This document shows, in pieces, positions 35,045 through 42,863 of a stretch of 64,000 nucleotides of DNA (position 1 is the first letter of the stretch; each line of letters starts with the position of its first letter). The stretch lies in contig NZ_MVBC01000019.1 of the NCBI RefSeq assembly GCF_002007105.1, positions 40,316 to 104,315 of the forward strand, in the 5' to 3' direction. The DNA is from Hymenobacter sp. CRA2 (GTDB taxonomy: Bacteria; Bacteroidota; Bacteroidia; Cytophagales; Hymenobacteraceae). The notes beneath the pieces are model-generated. The model saw nothing but the letters and a program-made list of their open reading frames with translations. It was not told the DNA's origin and did no database searches. A program made the position numbers and the translations under genes.

Positions 35045-35779
35045 TTATTGGGCCGGTACAGCGTGGCACACCGTGATGCGCGGCGCAGCGGAGCCGTGCG
35101 CTGCCTGCGTGATGGCCAGGCGCGGGCTCAGGTAGGGAATGCCGAGCCCCAGCCCGCGCACAATAAAGAGTATGGCCATGGTCGTGGCTACCACCGGCAC
35201 GGCCTGCCGCAGCCGCACGCGCCAGTGCAGCGGCACTAGCTGCCCCGTGAGCGACAGGGCCAGCATCAGCGGCAGGGTACCCAGCCCAAACAGCGCCATA
35301 TAGGCCGCGGCCCCACCCAGGCCCGGCGCACTCAAGGCGCCTGCCAATGCCAGGTACACCAGCCCACAGGGCAGCAACCCGTTTAGCACGCCGGTCAGGT
35401 ACAAGGCCCCGAGGGAGTGCTGCTGAAACCAATACGCCAGCGCGTGCTTAAGGCGGGCCAGCACCCGGTCGAGGCCCACGGCTGCCGCGGCGCGGCCGGT
35501 GTAGCGCTCAGGCACGGCCACCAGCAGCAGAATCAGCACGCCCGAGGCAATGGACAGGCCCTGTTGCGCGCCCGCCAAGCGCAACGACTGGCCCAGCAGC
35601 CCCGCCCCCGCGCCCAGCGCTGTGTAAGTACTGATGCGGCCCAGGTTGTAAAGGGTGCGGCCGGCCACGTAGCGCCACCCGCGCTGCCCGGCACCCGGCA
35701 GGGCCAGCGCAATAGCGCCGCACATCCCTACGCAGTGGAAGCTGCCCAGAAGTCCGAAAAGAAAACCGGCCCAGAGCAT
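35045..35779 (-). CDS. TauE/SafE (UreH/DsbD-like) membrane protein of the cbb3 cluster
   Basis: The ATG at 35779 gives 244 residues starting MLWAGFLFGLLGSFHCVGMCG; a longer frame to 35881 would add an unlikely leader. Six hydrophobic segments are visible. The HCVGMCG motif in helix 1 and the matching LNGLLPCGLVYLALAGAL in the second half are the Cys/His signature of the UreH_2/DsbD-type family. These are often encoded at the end of ccoGHS clusters and are suspected to help with copper or thiol handling during oxidase assembly. The exact role is not established. Confidence 0.85.
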   Translation of the reverse strand: MLWAGFLFGLLGSFHCVGMCGAIALALPGAGQRGWRYVAGRTLYNLGRISTYTALGAGAGLLGQSLRLAGAQQGLSIASGVLILLLVAVPERYTGRAAAAVGLDRVLARLKHALAYWFQQHSLGALYLTGVLNGLLPCGLVYLALAGALSAPGLGGAAAYMALFGLGTLPLMLALSLTGQLVPLHWRVRLRQAVPVVATTMAILFIVRGLGLGIPYLSPRLAITQAAHGSAAPRITVCHAVPAQ

Positions 35780-35917
35780 GTCGGTTGAGGTGCTAATGAG
35801 GGTGAATGAGCTGAGGTGCTGATGAGCAGCCGGCAGCGTGGCCAAGGGGCGAAAACGCACGCAGGCGCTAACGAAGGGCAAGTTCGTCAGCGCCTGAGCC
35901 GTACGCTATGACAAAAA

Positions 35918-36403
35918 TCAGTTGCCCGCCACCATGCTTTTCTCCACGAAGTAAGGCTGCCCGCCGGCCTCAAAATCCAGGCGCACGCGCCAGTAGCCGG
36001 GCTTGAGCTTGGTGGTGCTGAGCTGCTGCGCGCCGGTGGCATCGGGCCGCAGGGGCACGCTGAAGTCCAGCGTCTGGTCGGAGGGGCGGAAAAACTGCAC
36101 CTTGCCGCTCACTTCCTGGCCCCGCAGCGAAGCGGGCAGCTGCAAGGTGAGCGTACCGGCCGTATGCGTGAGCGTGACGGTGCCGGGCAGGGCAGCCGTG
36201 CGGGCCACGGCATTCATGCGCTGCTGGTGCTGCAGCTCCTGCTCGTAGTAGTCTTTGCTCACCAGGTCCACGCTGGTGCCCATGGCCTGCTTGACCATGT
36301 AGCCGATAAAACAGGCGAAGAGCACGAAAGTGGCAATGATGGCGTAGGGCCAGAGGCTGCGCTGCTGCGCCGGGGCGGGTTTATTCACGGTGAGGGTAGT
36401 CAT
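35918..36403 (-). CDS. ccoH: Cytochrome cbb3 assembly protein CcoH (FixH)
   Basis: A 161-residue protein with one N-terminal membrane helix (LWPYAIIATFVLFACFIGYMV, about 17-37) and a periplasmic FixH domain. Family motifs are VSKDYYEQELQHQQRMNA and the closing GYWRVRLDFEAGGQPYFVEK. It stabilises the cbb3 oxidase during assembly. It lies after ccoG and before the TauE-like gene. The 160-base gap to ccoG holds a dispersed repeat. Confidence 0.92.
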   Translation of the reverse strand: MTTLTVNKPAPAQQRSLWPYAIIATFVLFACFIGYMVKQAMGTSVDLVSKDYYEQELQHQQRMNAVARTAALPGTVTLTHTAGTLTLQLPASLRGQEVSGKVQFFRPSDQTLDFSVPLRPDATGAQQLSTTKLKPGYWRVRLDFEAGGQPYFVEKSMVAGN

Positions 36404-36436
36404 GATGGGGAAGGGTTTTGCGGGGCCAGGGGGCGT

Positions 36437-36553
36437 CTGTCGTCCTCATCCGGCGTACGGCGCTGGCCGAAGGACCTGCTCACATCAGCTGGCAACTATC
36501 CAGCGCGAGTCGTTTCGGCGTGAGTAGGTCATTCGCTCTGCTCAGGGTGACAG
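36437..36553. repeat. Degenerate inverted repeat between ccoG and ccoH
   Basis: The outer ends pair (CTGTC...CTGCTCAC at 36437-36483 against GTGAGTAGGTC...GGTGACAG at 36520-36553), with an internal insertion on one arm. It resembles the CGTCAT/GTCATCC family of dispersed repeats seen elsewhere in the window. Confidence 0.45.
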
Positions 36554-36563
36554 ACGAGCTCTG

Positions 36564-37976
36564 TTACATGGGAGGGGCCAGAAACTTGGTTTGCTCCTCC
36601 GTAATCAGCCGGCCGCCGCTGTAAACGCCGATGCGGATTTTGTTGCTGGTGCGCGTGAGGGCCGTGCGGGGCAGCTCGGCAAAGAACACCCCGTCGACCT
36701 TGCCCTGGGCGGGCAGCTTCAGGCCGCTCTGGCCCACCAGCTGCACCGTGCCGCCGGCCGGCTCCAGCACCCGCAGCTCAATGGGCATGGCCTGGTTGGT
36801 TTTGTTGATGACGGAGACGTTGTAGAGGTTGGTGACGGAGCGGTGGTCCGTCTTCTGGTAGAGCTGGCCGGGCGTGCGCAATACCGTGGCAGCCACGTTG
36901 GAGCGCGTCAGCAGCAGGCCCGCCATCACGCCCAGCAGCAGCACCAGCACGGCCGAGTAGGCCTTGATGCGGCCCGTGACCCTGAACTTGGTGCCGGCTT
37001 CGATGTGCGCTTCCGAGTCGTAGCGGATCAGGCCCTGGGGCTTGTTTATTAGGTCCATGATGGAGTTGCACACATCGATGCAGGCGGTGCAGTTGATGCA
37101 CTCCATCTGCTGGGCGCCGTTGCGGATGTCGATGCCGGTGGGGCACACCTGCACGCACTGCCGGCAGTCGATGCAGTCCCCGGCCTGGCGCTCCTGGTTT
37201 TTGCGCAGCTTCTCGCGCGGCTCGCCGCGGCCGTAGTCGTAGGCCACGGTAATGGTGTTCTTGTCCTGCATCACGCCCTGCAGGCGGCCGTAGGGGCAGG
37301 CAATGGTGCACACCTGCTCGCGGAAGTGGGCAAACACGGCGTAGAATACGCCCGTGAACAACACCATCGACGTGAGCCCGCCCAGGTGTTTGAGCGGCGA
37401 GTCGGTGATGATCTTCACCAAGGCATCAGAGCCGATGATGTAAGCCAGGAAGGTATTGGCAATCAGGAAGGAAATGAGCACGAACACGACGTGCTTGCCC
37501 GTCTTGCGCCCGATTTTGTTCCAGGTCCAGTCGGCTTTGTCCAGCGCCTTCTGCTGCGGGGCGTCGCCTTCGAAGAAGTACTCCACCCGGCGAAACACCA
37601 TTTCCAGGAAGATGGTCTGCGGGCACACCCAGCCACAGAAAATGCGCCCGTACACCACCGTGAAGAGGATGATGAAGAGCACGAAGGCCATGAAGCCCAG
37701 CAGCAGAATGAAGAAATCCTGGGGCCAGAAGATCTGCCCGAAGATGATGAACTTGCGCTCCACCACGTTGAGCATCAGCATGGGCAACTCGTGGATGCGC
37801 AGCCACGGGCCGGCGAAGAGCAGAGTGAGCAGGCCGTAGCTGACCCACGTGCGGGCCGAGTAAAGCTTGCCCTTGGGCTTCTTGGGGTACAGCCACACGC
37901 GCTTGCCCTCGCTGTCTATCGTGGCGATAGAGTCGCGGAAGGATTCGGTGGCGGGTTTGTTGGCGACGGTACTCAT
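36564..37976 (-). CDS. ccoG: Cytochrome c oxidase accessory protein CcoG
   Basis: A 470-residue membrane ferredoxin-like protein from the ATG at 37976 (MSTVANKP); an upstream in-frame Met at 38000 is less likely. Five or so membrane segments flank a cytoplasmic domain with two 4Fe-4S motifs: DCIDCRQCVQVCPTGID and CINCTACIDVCNSIMD. CTIACPYGRLQ precedes them. The C-terminus is an Ig-like FixG domain. CcoG is involved in reducing copper for CuB insertion into cbb3 oxidases. It lies between ccoP and ccoH. Confidence 0.95.
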   Translation of the reverse strand: MSTVANKPATESFRDSIATIDSEGKRVWLYPKKPKGKLYSARTWVSYGLLTLLFAGPWLRIHELPMLMLNVVERKFIIFGQIFWPQDFFILLLGFMAFVLFIILFTVVYGRIFCGWVCPQTIFLEMVFRRVEYFFEGDAPQQKALDKADWTWNKIGRKTGKHVVFVLISFLIANTFLAYIIGSDALVKIITDSPLKHLGGLTSMVLFTGVFYAVFAHFREQVCTIACPYGRLQGVMQDKNTITVAYDYGRGEPREKLRKNQERQAGDCIDCRQCVQVCPTGIDIRNGAQQMECINCTACIDVCNSIMDLINKPQGLIRYDSEAHIEAGTKFRVTGRIKAYSAVLVLLLGVMAGLLLTRSNVAATVLRTPGQLYQKTDHRSVTNLYNVSVINKTNQAMPIELRVLEPAGGTVQLVGQSGLKLPAQGKVDGVFFAELPRTALTRTSNKIRIGVYSGGRLITEEQTKFLAPPM

Positions 37977-38287
37977 CGGATGAACTCTGCGCTCGGCCAC
38001 CGCTAGCGGCGGCGTTGGGGCGAGTATTGAAGTCTGCTACACATTCCGTCGGCCGGCGGCAAGCGGCCTGGCGTGGCGGCTGCTCCTTGCAGGCGCCGAA
38101 GAGCCCCGAAAAACGCCCGCCGCCAACGGGTGAGGCTGGCGGCTTATCCGGACGGGGGCTGTGCTGAAAGCAGCGTCCGGACGAACGGCGGGACAGAATT
38201 TGCCGCCGCGGGCTGGTTTTGCGTTTCCTTACTCTGGTCCGTCATGTCTCGACTAGCTCGATATGACGTTCTGTAGAGCAGAACTGA
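37977..38287. other. Gap between ccoP and ccoG
   Basis: About 310 bases with no coding sequence that I can support. It contains the palindrome at 38240-38268 near ccoP. No clear TAnnTTTG box was seen for ccoG, so read-through from ccoP remains possible. Confidence 0.4.
38240..38268. terminator. Palindrome after ccoP
   Basis: CGTCAT and ATGACG bracket an imperfect stem (CTCGA...TCGAT) 20 bases past the ccoP stop. It could end or attenuate the transcript before ccoG. It also resembles the CGTCATG dispersed repeat ends, so the role is uncertain. Confidence 0.4.
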
Positions 38288-39214
38288 TTACAGCTGGGCT
38301 ACCGGCTTGCCGGCGGCGTTGCTGGCCGTTTCTTTCTCGCCTTGCGGGGCTTTGGCGTTGGCCGGTTTCGAGCCCTGCAGCGTCAGGATATAAGACGACA
38401 CCTGCAGCATCTGCTTGGAGGAGAGCTTGCCTTTCCAGGCCACCATGCCCTTGCCCTGCACGCCGTACTTCACCGTGTGGTACACCTTGTTTACTTCGCC
38501 GCCGTGCAGCCAGTACTCATCGGTCAGGTTGGGGCCCACTTTGCCTTCGGCGCTTTGGCCGTGGCAGGCGGCGCAGTTCTGCGCGAACAGGGATTTACCG
38601 GTTTCGATGTCGGTGGCGGCCGTCAGCACCTTGTAGTCGGTGGGCTTGTTGGGGTCGTCGTTGGCGCCCATTTTGGCGGCCATCAGCGCGGCTTCGGCCA
38701 TTTCGTTCTGGTACTCGGCTTCGCTGAGCTTACCGCTGTCCGTCACGTGGAAGTGGATGAAATAGGCCACGCCGAACACGATGGTCAGGTAGAAGCCGTA
38801 TTTCCACCACGGCGGCAGGTCGTTGTCGTACTCCGTGATGCCGTCGTAGTCGTGGCCGGCCATTACGTCTTCCTGGTACTTGCCGGTCAGGCCCACCGTG
38901 TCGCCCAGGAACAGGCCCAGGGCGCGGCCGTACCACTGTTCGCGGATGGTTTCGATTTCGTAGATCTTCCAGAGCAGCGGGCGCATCTGCCAGAGCAGGG
39001 CGAAGAGCAGCAGCAGGATGAACACGATGAGCACCGTCAGCCCGCCCATGAGCCAGAGCACGGTGGTCAGCTCCGAGCCGGTTTCGGCAGCTTTTTTGGC
39101 GGCGTCGGCGGCCGGGGCAGCGGTGGCCGCGGCGTCCTGGGCCAGGGCCGCAGCGCCGCTGAAGAGTGTGCTCAGGGTGAGCAGCGCCGGGAGAGTAACC
39201 TTACGCGTTAGCAC
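38288..39214 (-). CDS. ccoP: Cytochrome cbb3 oxidase subunit CcoP (monohaem)
   Basis: A 308-residue subunit starting at GTG 39214, which overlaps the ccoQ stop by seven bases. An N-terminal signal-like segment and a membrane helix (LTTVLWLMGGLTVLIVFILLL) precede the CcoP N-domain (DNDLPPWWKYGFYLTIVFGVAYFIHFH). Only one c-type haem motif is present, CAACH (Cys214, Cys217, His218). Proteobacterial CcoP has two, so this is the shorter form known in Bacteroidota. It passes electrons from soluble donors to the CcoNO core. Confidence 0.93.
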   Translation of the reverse strand: MLTRKVTLPALLTLSTLFSGAAALAQDAAATAAPAADAAKKAAETGSELTTVLWLMGGLTVLIVFILLLLFALLWQMRPLLWKIYEIETIREQWYGRALGLFLGDTVGLTGKYQEDVMAGHDYDGITEYDNDLPPWWKYGFYLTIVFGVAYFIHFHVTDSGKLSEAEYQNEMAEAALMAAKMGANDDPNKPTDYKVLTAATDIETGKSLFAQNCAACHGQSAEGKVGPNLTDEYWLHGGEVNKVYHTVKYGVQGKGMVAWKGKLSSKQMLQVSSYILTLQGSKPANAKAPQGEKETASNAAGKPVAQL

Positions 39215-39411
39215 AGCGCACCTCCTTCCGTTTGGGCCGGCGCGGCGTGGTCGTCGTCCAGCAGCGGCATTTGCTTCATGGCCTGGATGTGCGAGCGGCT
39301 TACCACGGCCACGTACACCAGCAGGGAGAGGAAAAAGAGAAAGAAAATGGCGAAGGAGATGATCGGGTAGATTTCGATGCCCGCAATGTTCTCCAGAACG
39401 TTCTTGTACAT
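39208..39411 (-). CDS. ccoQ: Small cbb3 oxidase subunit CcoQ-like
   Basis: A 67-residue protein from the ATG at 39411, with a single membrane helix (IYPIISFAIFFLFFLSLLVYVAVVS) and a short charged tail. Position between ccoNO and ccoP, size and topology identify it as CcoQ, which stabilises the oxidase complex. It overlaps ccoP by seven bases, indicating coupled translation. Confidence 0.88.
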   Translation of the reverse strand: MYKNVLENIAGIEIYPIISFAIFFLFFLSLLVYVAVVSRSHIQAMKQMPLLDDDHAAPAQTEGGALC

Positions 39412-39507
39412 GACTGCTCGGTCTTGGCCGGCCGTTAGGGGCGGGGCGCCGGAAGCAGGTGTTTCCAGCACGTCTTGGGTTCGGCACCCCGCCCGGGGCC
39501 ATGATGA

Positions 39508-41712
39508 TTACTCGGCGGCGGCAGCGGCTACGGCGGCCGCCTGCTCGTCCTTCACTTTGATGTCGGTGCCGAGGCGCTGCAGGTAGGCAATGAGCGCCAC
39601 GATTTCCTTGTCCGACTTCACCTGGATGTCTTCCTTGGCCAGCTCGGCCACGATGCCCGCGGCCTGCTTGCGGGCCTCGGCCACGGCCTGCTGCTCGAAG
39701 CCCGCCGGGTAGGGCGTGCCGAGCTTGCGCAGGGCGTTGATCTTGGCGGGCGTGTCCGAGTAGTCGATGTCATTCTCGAACAGCCAGGGGTAAGGCGGCA
39801 TGATCGAGCCCGGCGACATGCTGGTGGGGTCCATCATGTGATTGTAGTGCCAGGAGTGCGGGTACTTGCCGCCCACGCGGTGCAGATCGGGCCCGGTGCG
39901 CTTGGAGCCCCAGAGGAAGGGCCGGTCGTACACAAACTCGCCGGCTTTGCTGTACTCGCCGTAACGCTCGGTTTCGGAGCGGAAAGGGCGCACCATCTGC
40001 GAGTGGCAGTTCACGCAGCCTTCCTTGATGTACAGGTCGCGGCCTTCGAGTTCGAGCGAGGTATAGGGCTTCACCGAGGCAATGGTGGGCACGTTCGACT
40101 TGATCATGAACGTCGGGACCATTTCCACCAGGCCGCCGATGAGGATGGCAATGGTGGCGCCGATGCTCAGCTGCACGGGGCGACGCTCAATCCAGCGGTG
40201 CCAGTGCCCGCCCTCGTGGCTGTGCTCGTTGTCGATGGCAACGGCTGGGGCATGGAATTTCTCGTTGGCCAGCAGCGTGCCGGCTTTGGCGGTCTGGTAG
40301 AGGTTGTACACCATCAGGAACACGCCGCTCAGGTAGAGCACCCCGCCGATGCCGCGCAGGTAGTACATGGGCACAATCTGCATCACCGTCTCGAGGAAGT
40401 TGGCGTACTGCAGCATGCCTTCCTCGTTGAACTGCTTCCACATCAGGCCCTGCGTGAAGCCCGCCCAGTACATCGGGATGGCGTAGAACAGGATGCCGAG
40501 GGTACCCAGCCAGAAGTGGGTGTTCATCAGCTTGCGCGAGTGGATGGGGGTCTGGTACAGACGCGGCCACAGCCAGTAGAGCACGGCGAAGGTCAGGAAG
40601 CCGTTCCAGCCCAGGGCGCCGACGTGTACGTGGGCTACAATCCAATCGGTAAAGTGGGCAATGGCGTTGACGTTCTTCAGGCTCAGCATCGGGCCTTCGA
40701 AGGTGGCCATGCCGTAGGCCGTAATGGCCACCACCATGAACTTCAGGATGGGCTCCTGGCGCACCTTATCCCAGGCGCCGCGCAGCGTGAGCAGGCCGTT
40801 GATCATGCCACCCCAGCTCGGCGCGATGAGCATCACGGAGAAGACTACGCCGAGGCTCTGCGCCCAGTCGGGCAGGGCGGTGTAAAGCAAGTGGTGCGGG
40901 CCAGCCCAGATGTAGATGAAAATCAGCGACCAGAAGTGGATGATGGAGAGGCGGTACGAGTACACCGGGCGCTCCGCCGCTTTGGGCAGGAAGTAGTACA
41001 TCAGGCCCAGGTAGGGCGTGGTCAGGAAGAAGGCCACCGCGTTGTGGCCGTACCACCACTGCACCAGCGCGTCCTGCACCCCGGCGTAGAGCGAGTAGCT
41101 CTTCAGCAGTGACACCGGGATTTCCATCGAGTTGACGATGTGCAGCACCGCAACGGTCAGGAAGGTGGCGATGTAGAACCAGATGCCCACGTACAGGTGC
41201 TTTTCCTTGCGGCGGGCAATGGTGCCGAACATGTTCCAGCCGAATACCACCCAGATCAGCGTGATGGCAATGTCGATGGGCCACTCCAGCTCGGCGTATT
41301 CCTTGGAGGTGGTGAAGCCCAGCGGCAGCGTGGCCACGGCCGAGACGATGATGAGCTGCCAGCCCCAGAAGTGGATTTTGCTGAGCAGGTCGGAGTACAT
41401 CCGGGTCTTGCACAGGCGCTGCAGGGAGTAGTAGACGCCGGTAAAAATGCCGTTGCCGACGAAGGCGAAAATCACGGCGTTGGTGTGCAGCGGGCGGATG
41501 CGGCCGAACGTGGTGTAGGGCGTGCCCATGTTGAGTTCGGGGCGGGCCAGCTGGAAGGCCGCAATGACCCCGATGAGCATGCCGGCAATGCCCCAGAACA
41601 CGGTGGCAACGCCGAAGTCTCGGACGATTTTGTTGTCGTAAAACGATGCGAGAACGGCCTTCGGGGAGGAATCCAGCTCCTGGGGCGGTTTCGCTTGGAC
41701 CAGCACAGCCAT
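39508..41712 (-). CDS. ccoN: Fused cbb3 oxidase catalytic and monohaem subunits (CcoN-CcoO)
   Basis: A 734-residue fusion. The N-terminal part (about 1-490) is CcoN with haem and CuB ligands in GRIRPLHTNAVIF, WWYGHNAVAFFLTTPYLG, WAGPHHLLYT and VAHVHVGALGWNGF. The C-terminal part is CcoO with a membrane anchor and haem motif CVNCH (Cys566, Cys569, His570), followed by SQMVRPFRSETERYGEYS. The fusion is common in Bacteroidota. The ATG at 41712 is chosen because the in-frame GTG at 41742 overlaps the -7 box. It reduces O2 at low concentrations and pumps protons. Confidence 0.96.
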   Translation of the reverse strand: MAVLVQAKPPQELDSSPKAVLASFYDNKIVRDFGVATVFWGIAGMLIGVIAAFQLARPELNMGTPYTTFGRIRPLHTNAVIFAFVGNGIFTGVYYSLQRLCKTRMYSDLLSKIHFWGWQLIIVSAVATLPLGFTTSKEYAELEWPIDIAITLIWVVFGWNMFGTIARRKEKHLYVGIWFYIATFLTVAVLHIVNSMEIPVSLLKSYSLYAGVQDALVQWWYGHNAVAFFLTTPYLGLMYYFLPKAAERPVYSYRLSIIHFWSLIFIYIWAGPHHLLYTALPDWAQSLGVVFSVMLIAPSWGGMINGLLTLRGAWDKVRQEPILKFMVVAITAYGMATFEGPMLSLKNVNAIAHFTDWIVAHVHVGALGWNGFLTFAVLYWLWPRLYQTPIHSRKLMNTHFWLGTLGILFYAIPMYWAGFTQGLMWKQFNEEGMLQYANFLETVMQIVPMYYLRGIGGVLYLSGVFLMVYNLYQTAKAGTLLANEKFHAPAVAIDNEHSHEGGHWHRWIERRPVQLSIGATIAILIGGLVEMVPTFMIKSNVPTIASVKPYTSLELEGRDLYIKEGCVNCHSQMVRPFRSETERYGEYSKAGEFVYDRPFLWGSKRTGPDLHRVGGKYPHSWHYNHMMDPTSMSPGSIMPPYPWLFENDIDYSDTPAKINALRKLGTPYPAGFEQQAVAEARKQAAGIVAELAKEDIQVKSDKEIVALIAYLQRLGTDIKVKDEQAAAVAAAAAE

Positions 41713-41741
41713 AGCGCGAAACGGGTTGATTTTGAGTATCA

Positions 41742-41784
41742 CAAAACTCCCCCAGGCGCGGCCGCGAAAAGATGACGAACGTCA
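41742..41784 (-). promoter_or_regulatory. cco operator/promoter 1 (palindrome plus -7 box)
   Basis: TGACGAACGTCA (41773-41784) is a perfect palindrome upstream of ccoNO. On the minus strand a CTTTT run, CGGCCG and a G/A-rich stretch lead to TTTTG (41742-41746), 31 bases past the palindrome. The same arrangement occurs upstream of ccoI. The palindrome centre lies where a class II Crp/Fnr activator binds. Confidence 0.7.
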
Positions 41785-41853
41785 GGCGTGCCGCCTGATT
41801 GATGTCAGCCGTCAGGCCGCTGCGCCCCCTGTGCTAGAATCAGAAGCTATAGT

Positions 41854-41980
41854 TAGTTCCCCTCCTCAGCTGAGGAGGGGCTAGGGGTGGTTGGCCAATT
41901 ATTGAATGACTTCTAGAACTAGCTTCTAGCTCTAACCTTTCAACCACCCCCAGCCCCTCCTCAGCTGAGGAGGGGAGCTA
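41854..41980. repeat. 127-base element with 40-base inverted arms
   Basis: 41854-41893 pairs with 41941-41980 with two mismatches. Each arm itself contains the palindrome CCCCTCCTCAGCTGAGGAGG. The 47-base centre is AT-rich. The element is a MITE- or REP-like dispersed repeat related to the single palindrome at 26716. Confidence 0.75.
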
Positions 41981-42001
41981 GCTGTAGCGCTGTAGCCAAA
42001 A

Positions 42002-42043
42002 ACAGCCGCTAGCTGGACCTTTTGAAGTCCAGCTAGCGGCTGT
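42002..42043. terminator. Terminator hairpin after the DoxX gene
   Basis: A perfect 17-base stem (ACAGCCGCTAGCTGGAC against 42027-42043) with an 8-base loop, 19 bases past the DoxX stop on the minus strand. Confidence 0.75.
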
Positions 42044-42061
42044 ATTAGTAGTATTATCAAA

Positions 42062-42493
42062 TTAAGCCCGTTGCTTCCGGCTGTTCCACAGCGCCTTCAG
42101 TGCCCCAGTGCTCCACAGGGCCCAGGCCACTAGCACCGGCTGGAAGAACAGCCGCGCCAGGCGCTTCTGGTCCGTGTCCAGGCCGAAGGCGCTCAGGTGG
42201 TGGGTGTACTGGTGCACGTTGCCGGGAAACACCGCCACGTAGAAGGCGCCCAGCGCCAGCCCGAGTATCGCCCGCTCACGTTTCCAGAACAGCAGCGACA
42301 GGCCTATCCCAATTTCGACCACGCCCGAGAGCAGGACGGTAGTGTCTTTGTCGAGCGGTACAAAGTCGGGTACCTGGGCCTGAAACGCGCGCCGCTGAAA
42401 CGTGAGGTGGCCGGTGCCGGCCACCACCATAAAGGTGCCCAGGATGCTGCGGGCGGCATCCTGCAAAGTCGTGGTCTTGGTGTGGTGTTGCAT
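42062..42493 (-). CDS. DoxX-like membrane protein
   Basis: A 143-residue protein with four hydrophobic segments in DoxX-family order: ARSILGTFMVVAGTGHLTF, TTVLLSGVVEIGIGLSLLF, AILGLALGAFYVAVFPGNVHQY and LFFQPVLVAWALWSTGAL. The GNVHQY motif in the third helix is typical of the subgroup found in Bacteroidota. The family is linked to redox and thiol stress or quinone-related functions; its role here is unknown. It lies about 200 bases downstream of ccoS on the same strand, with a repeat between. Confidence 0.8.
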   Translation of the reverse strand: MQHHTKTTTLQDAARSILGTFMVVAGTGHLTFQRRAFQAQVPDFVPLDKDTTVLLSGVVEIGIGLSLLFWKRERAILGLALGAFYVAVFPGNVHQYTHHLSAFGLDTDQKRLARLFFQPVLVAWALWSTGALKALWNSRKQRA

Positions 42494-42592
42494 GAGGGTG
42501 GGGCAGGGAAGTAGGCCCTGCTGCCTTGCTTACGACCAGCCGGACCGTAGGGTGGCGCCAGCTCAGATGGGCACCAAGGTCGTCGGTACGCT

Positions 42593-42677
42593 GCAGAGAC
42601 GCATACACCTGCGTCTAGTCGTCGAACGATGGGCGCCCACACGGCGCTAACGAGGAAACGTGTATTCGCGTCTCTAC
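42593..42677. repeat. Inverted repeat between ccoS and the DoxX gene
   Basis: GCAGAGACGCATACACC (42593-42609) pairs imperfectly with CGTGTATTCGCGTCTCTAC (42659-42677). It is another family of short dispersed inverted repeats, distinct from those at 13.8, 28.3 and 41.9 kb. Confidence 0.55.
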
Positions 42678-42697
42678 ACTACCGCAGCAAGCTTACC

Positions 42698-42856
42698 TCA
42701 AGGCGCGGGCTTCTCCTCCTGGTCTTCGAAGAGCATGCGCACGGCGGGCGTGTAGGTGTCGTCGTACTGCTGGCTGCGCACGGCCCAGACGAAGGCGAGC
42801 AGGAAGAGCACAGCCACGCAGAGCGAGATGGTGATGAGGCCGAAGATAATTTCCAT
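42698..42856 (-). CDS. ccoS: cbb3 oxidase maturation protein CcoS
   Basis: A 52-residue protein from the ATG at 42856, with one N-terminal membrane helix (MEIIFGLITISLCVAVLFLLAFVWAV) and an acidic tail including the CcoS-type SQQYDDTYTPAVRMLFED. CcoS is needed for cofactor insertion into the oxidase. It starts seven bases after the ccoI stop, so the two are one operon. Confidence 0.88.
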   Translation of the reverse strand: MEIIFGLITISLCVAVLFLLAFVWAVRSQQYDDTYTPAVRMLFEDQEEKPAP

Positions 42857-42863
42857 GGCAAGG

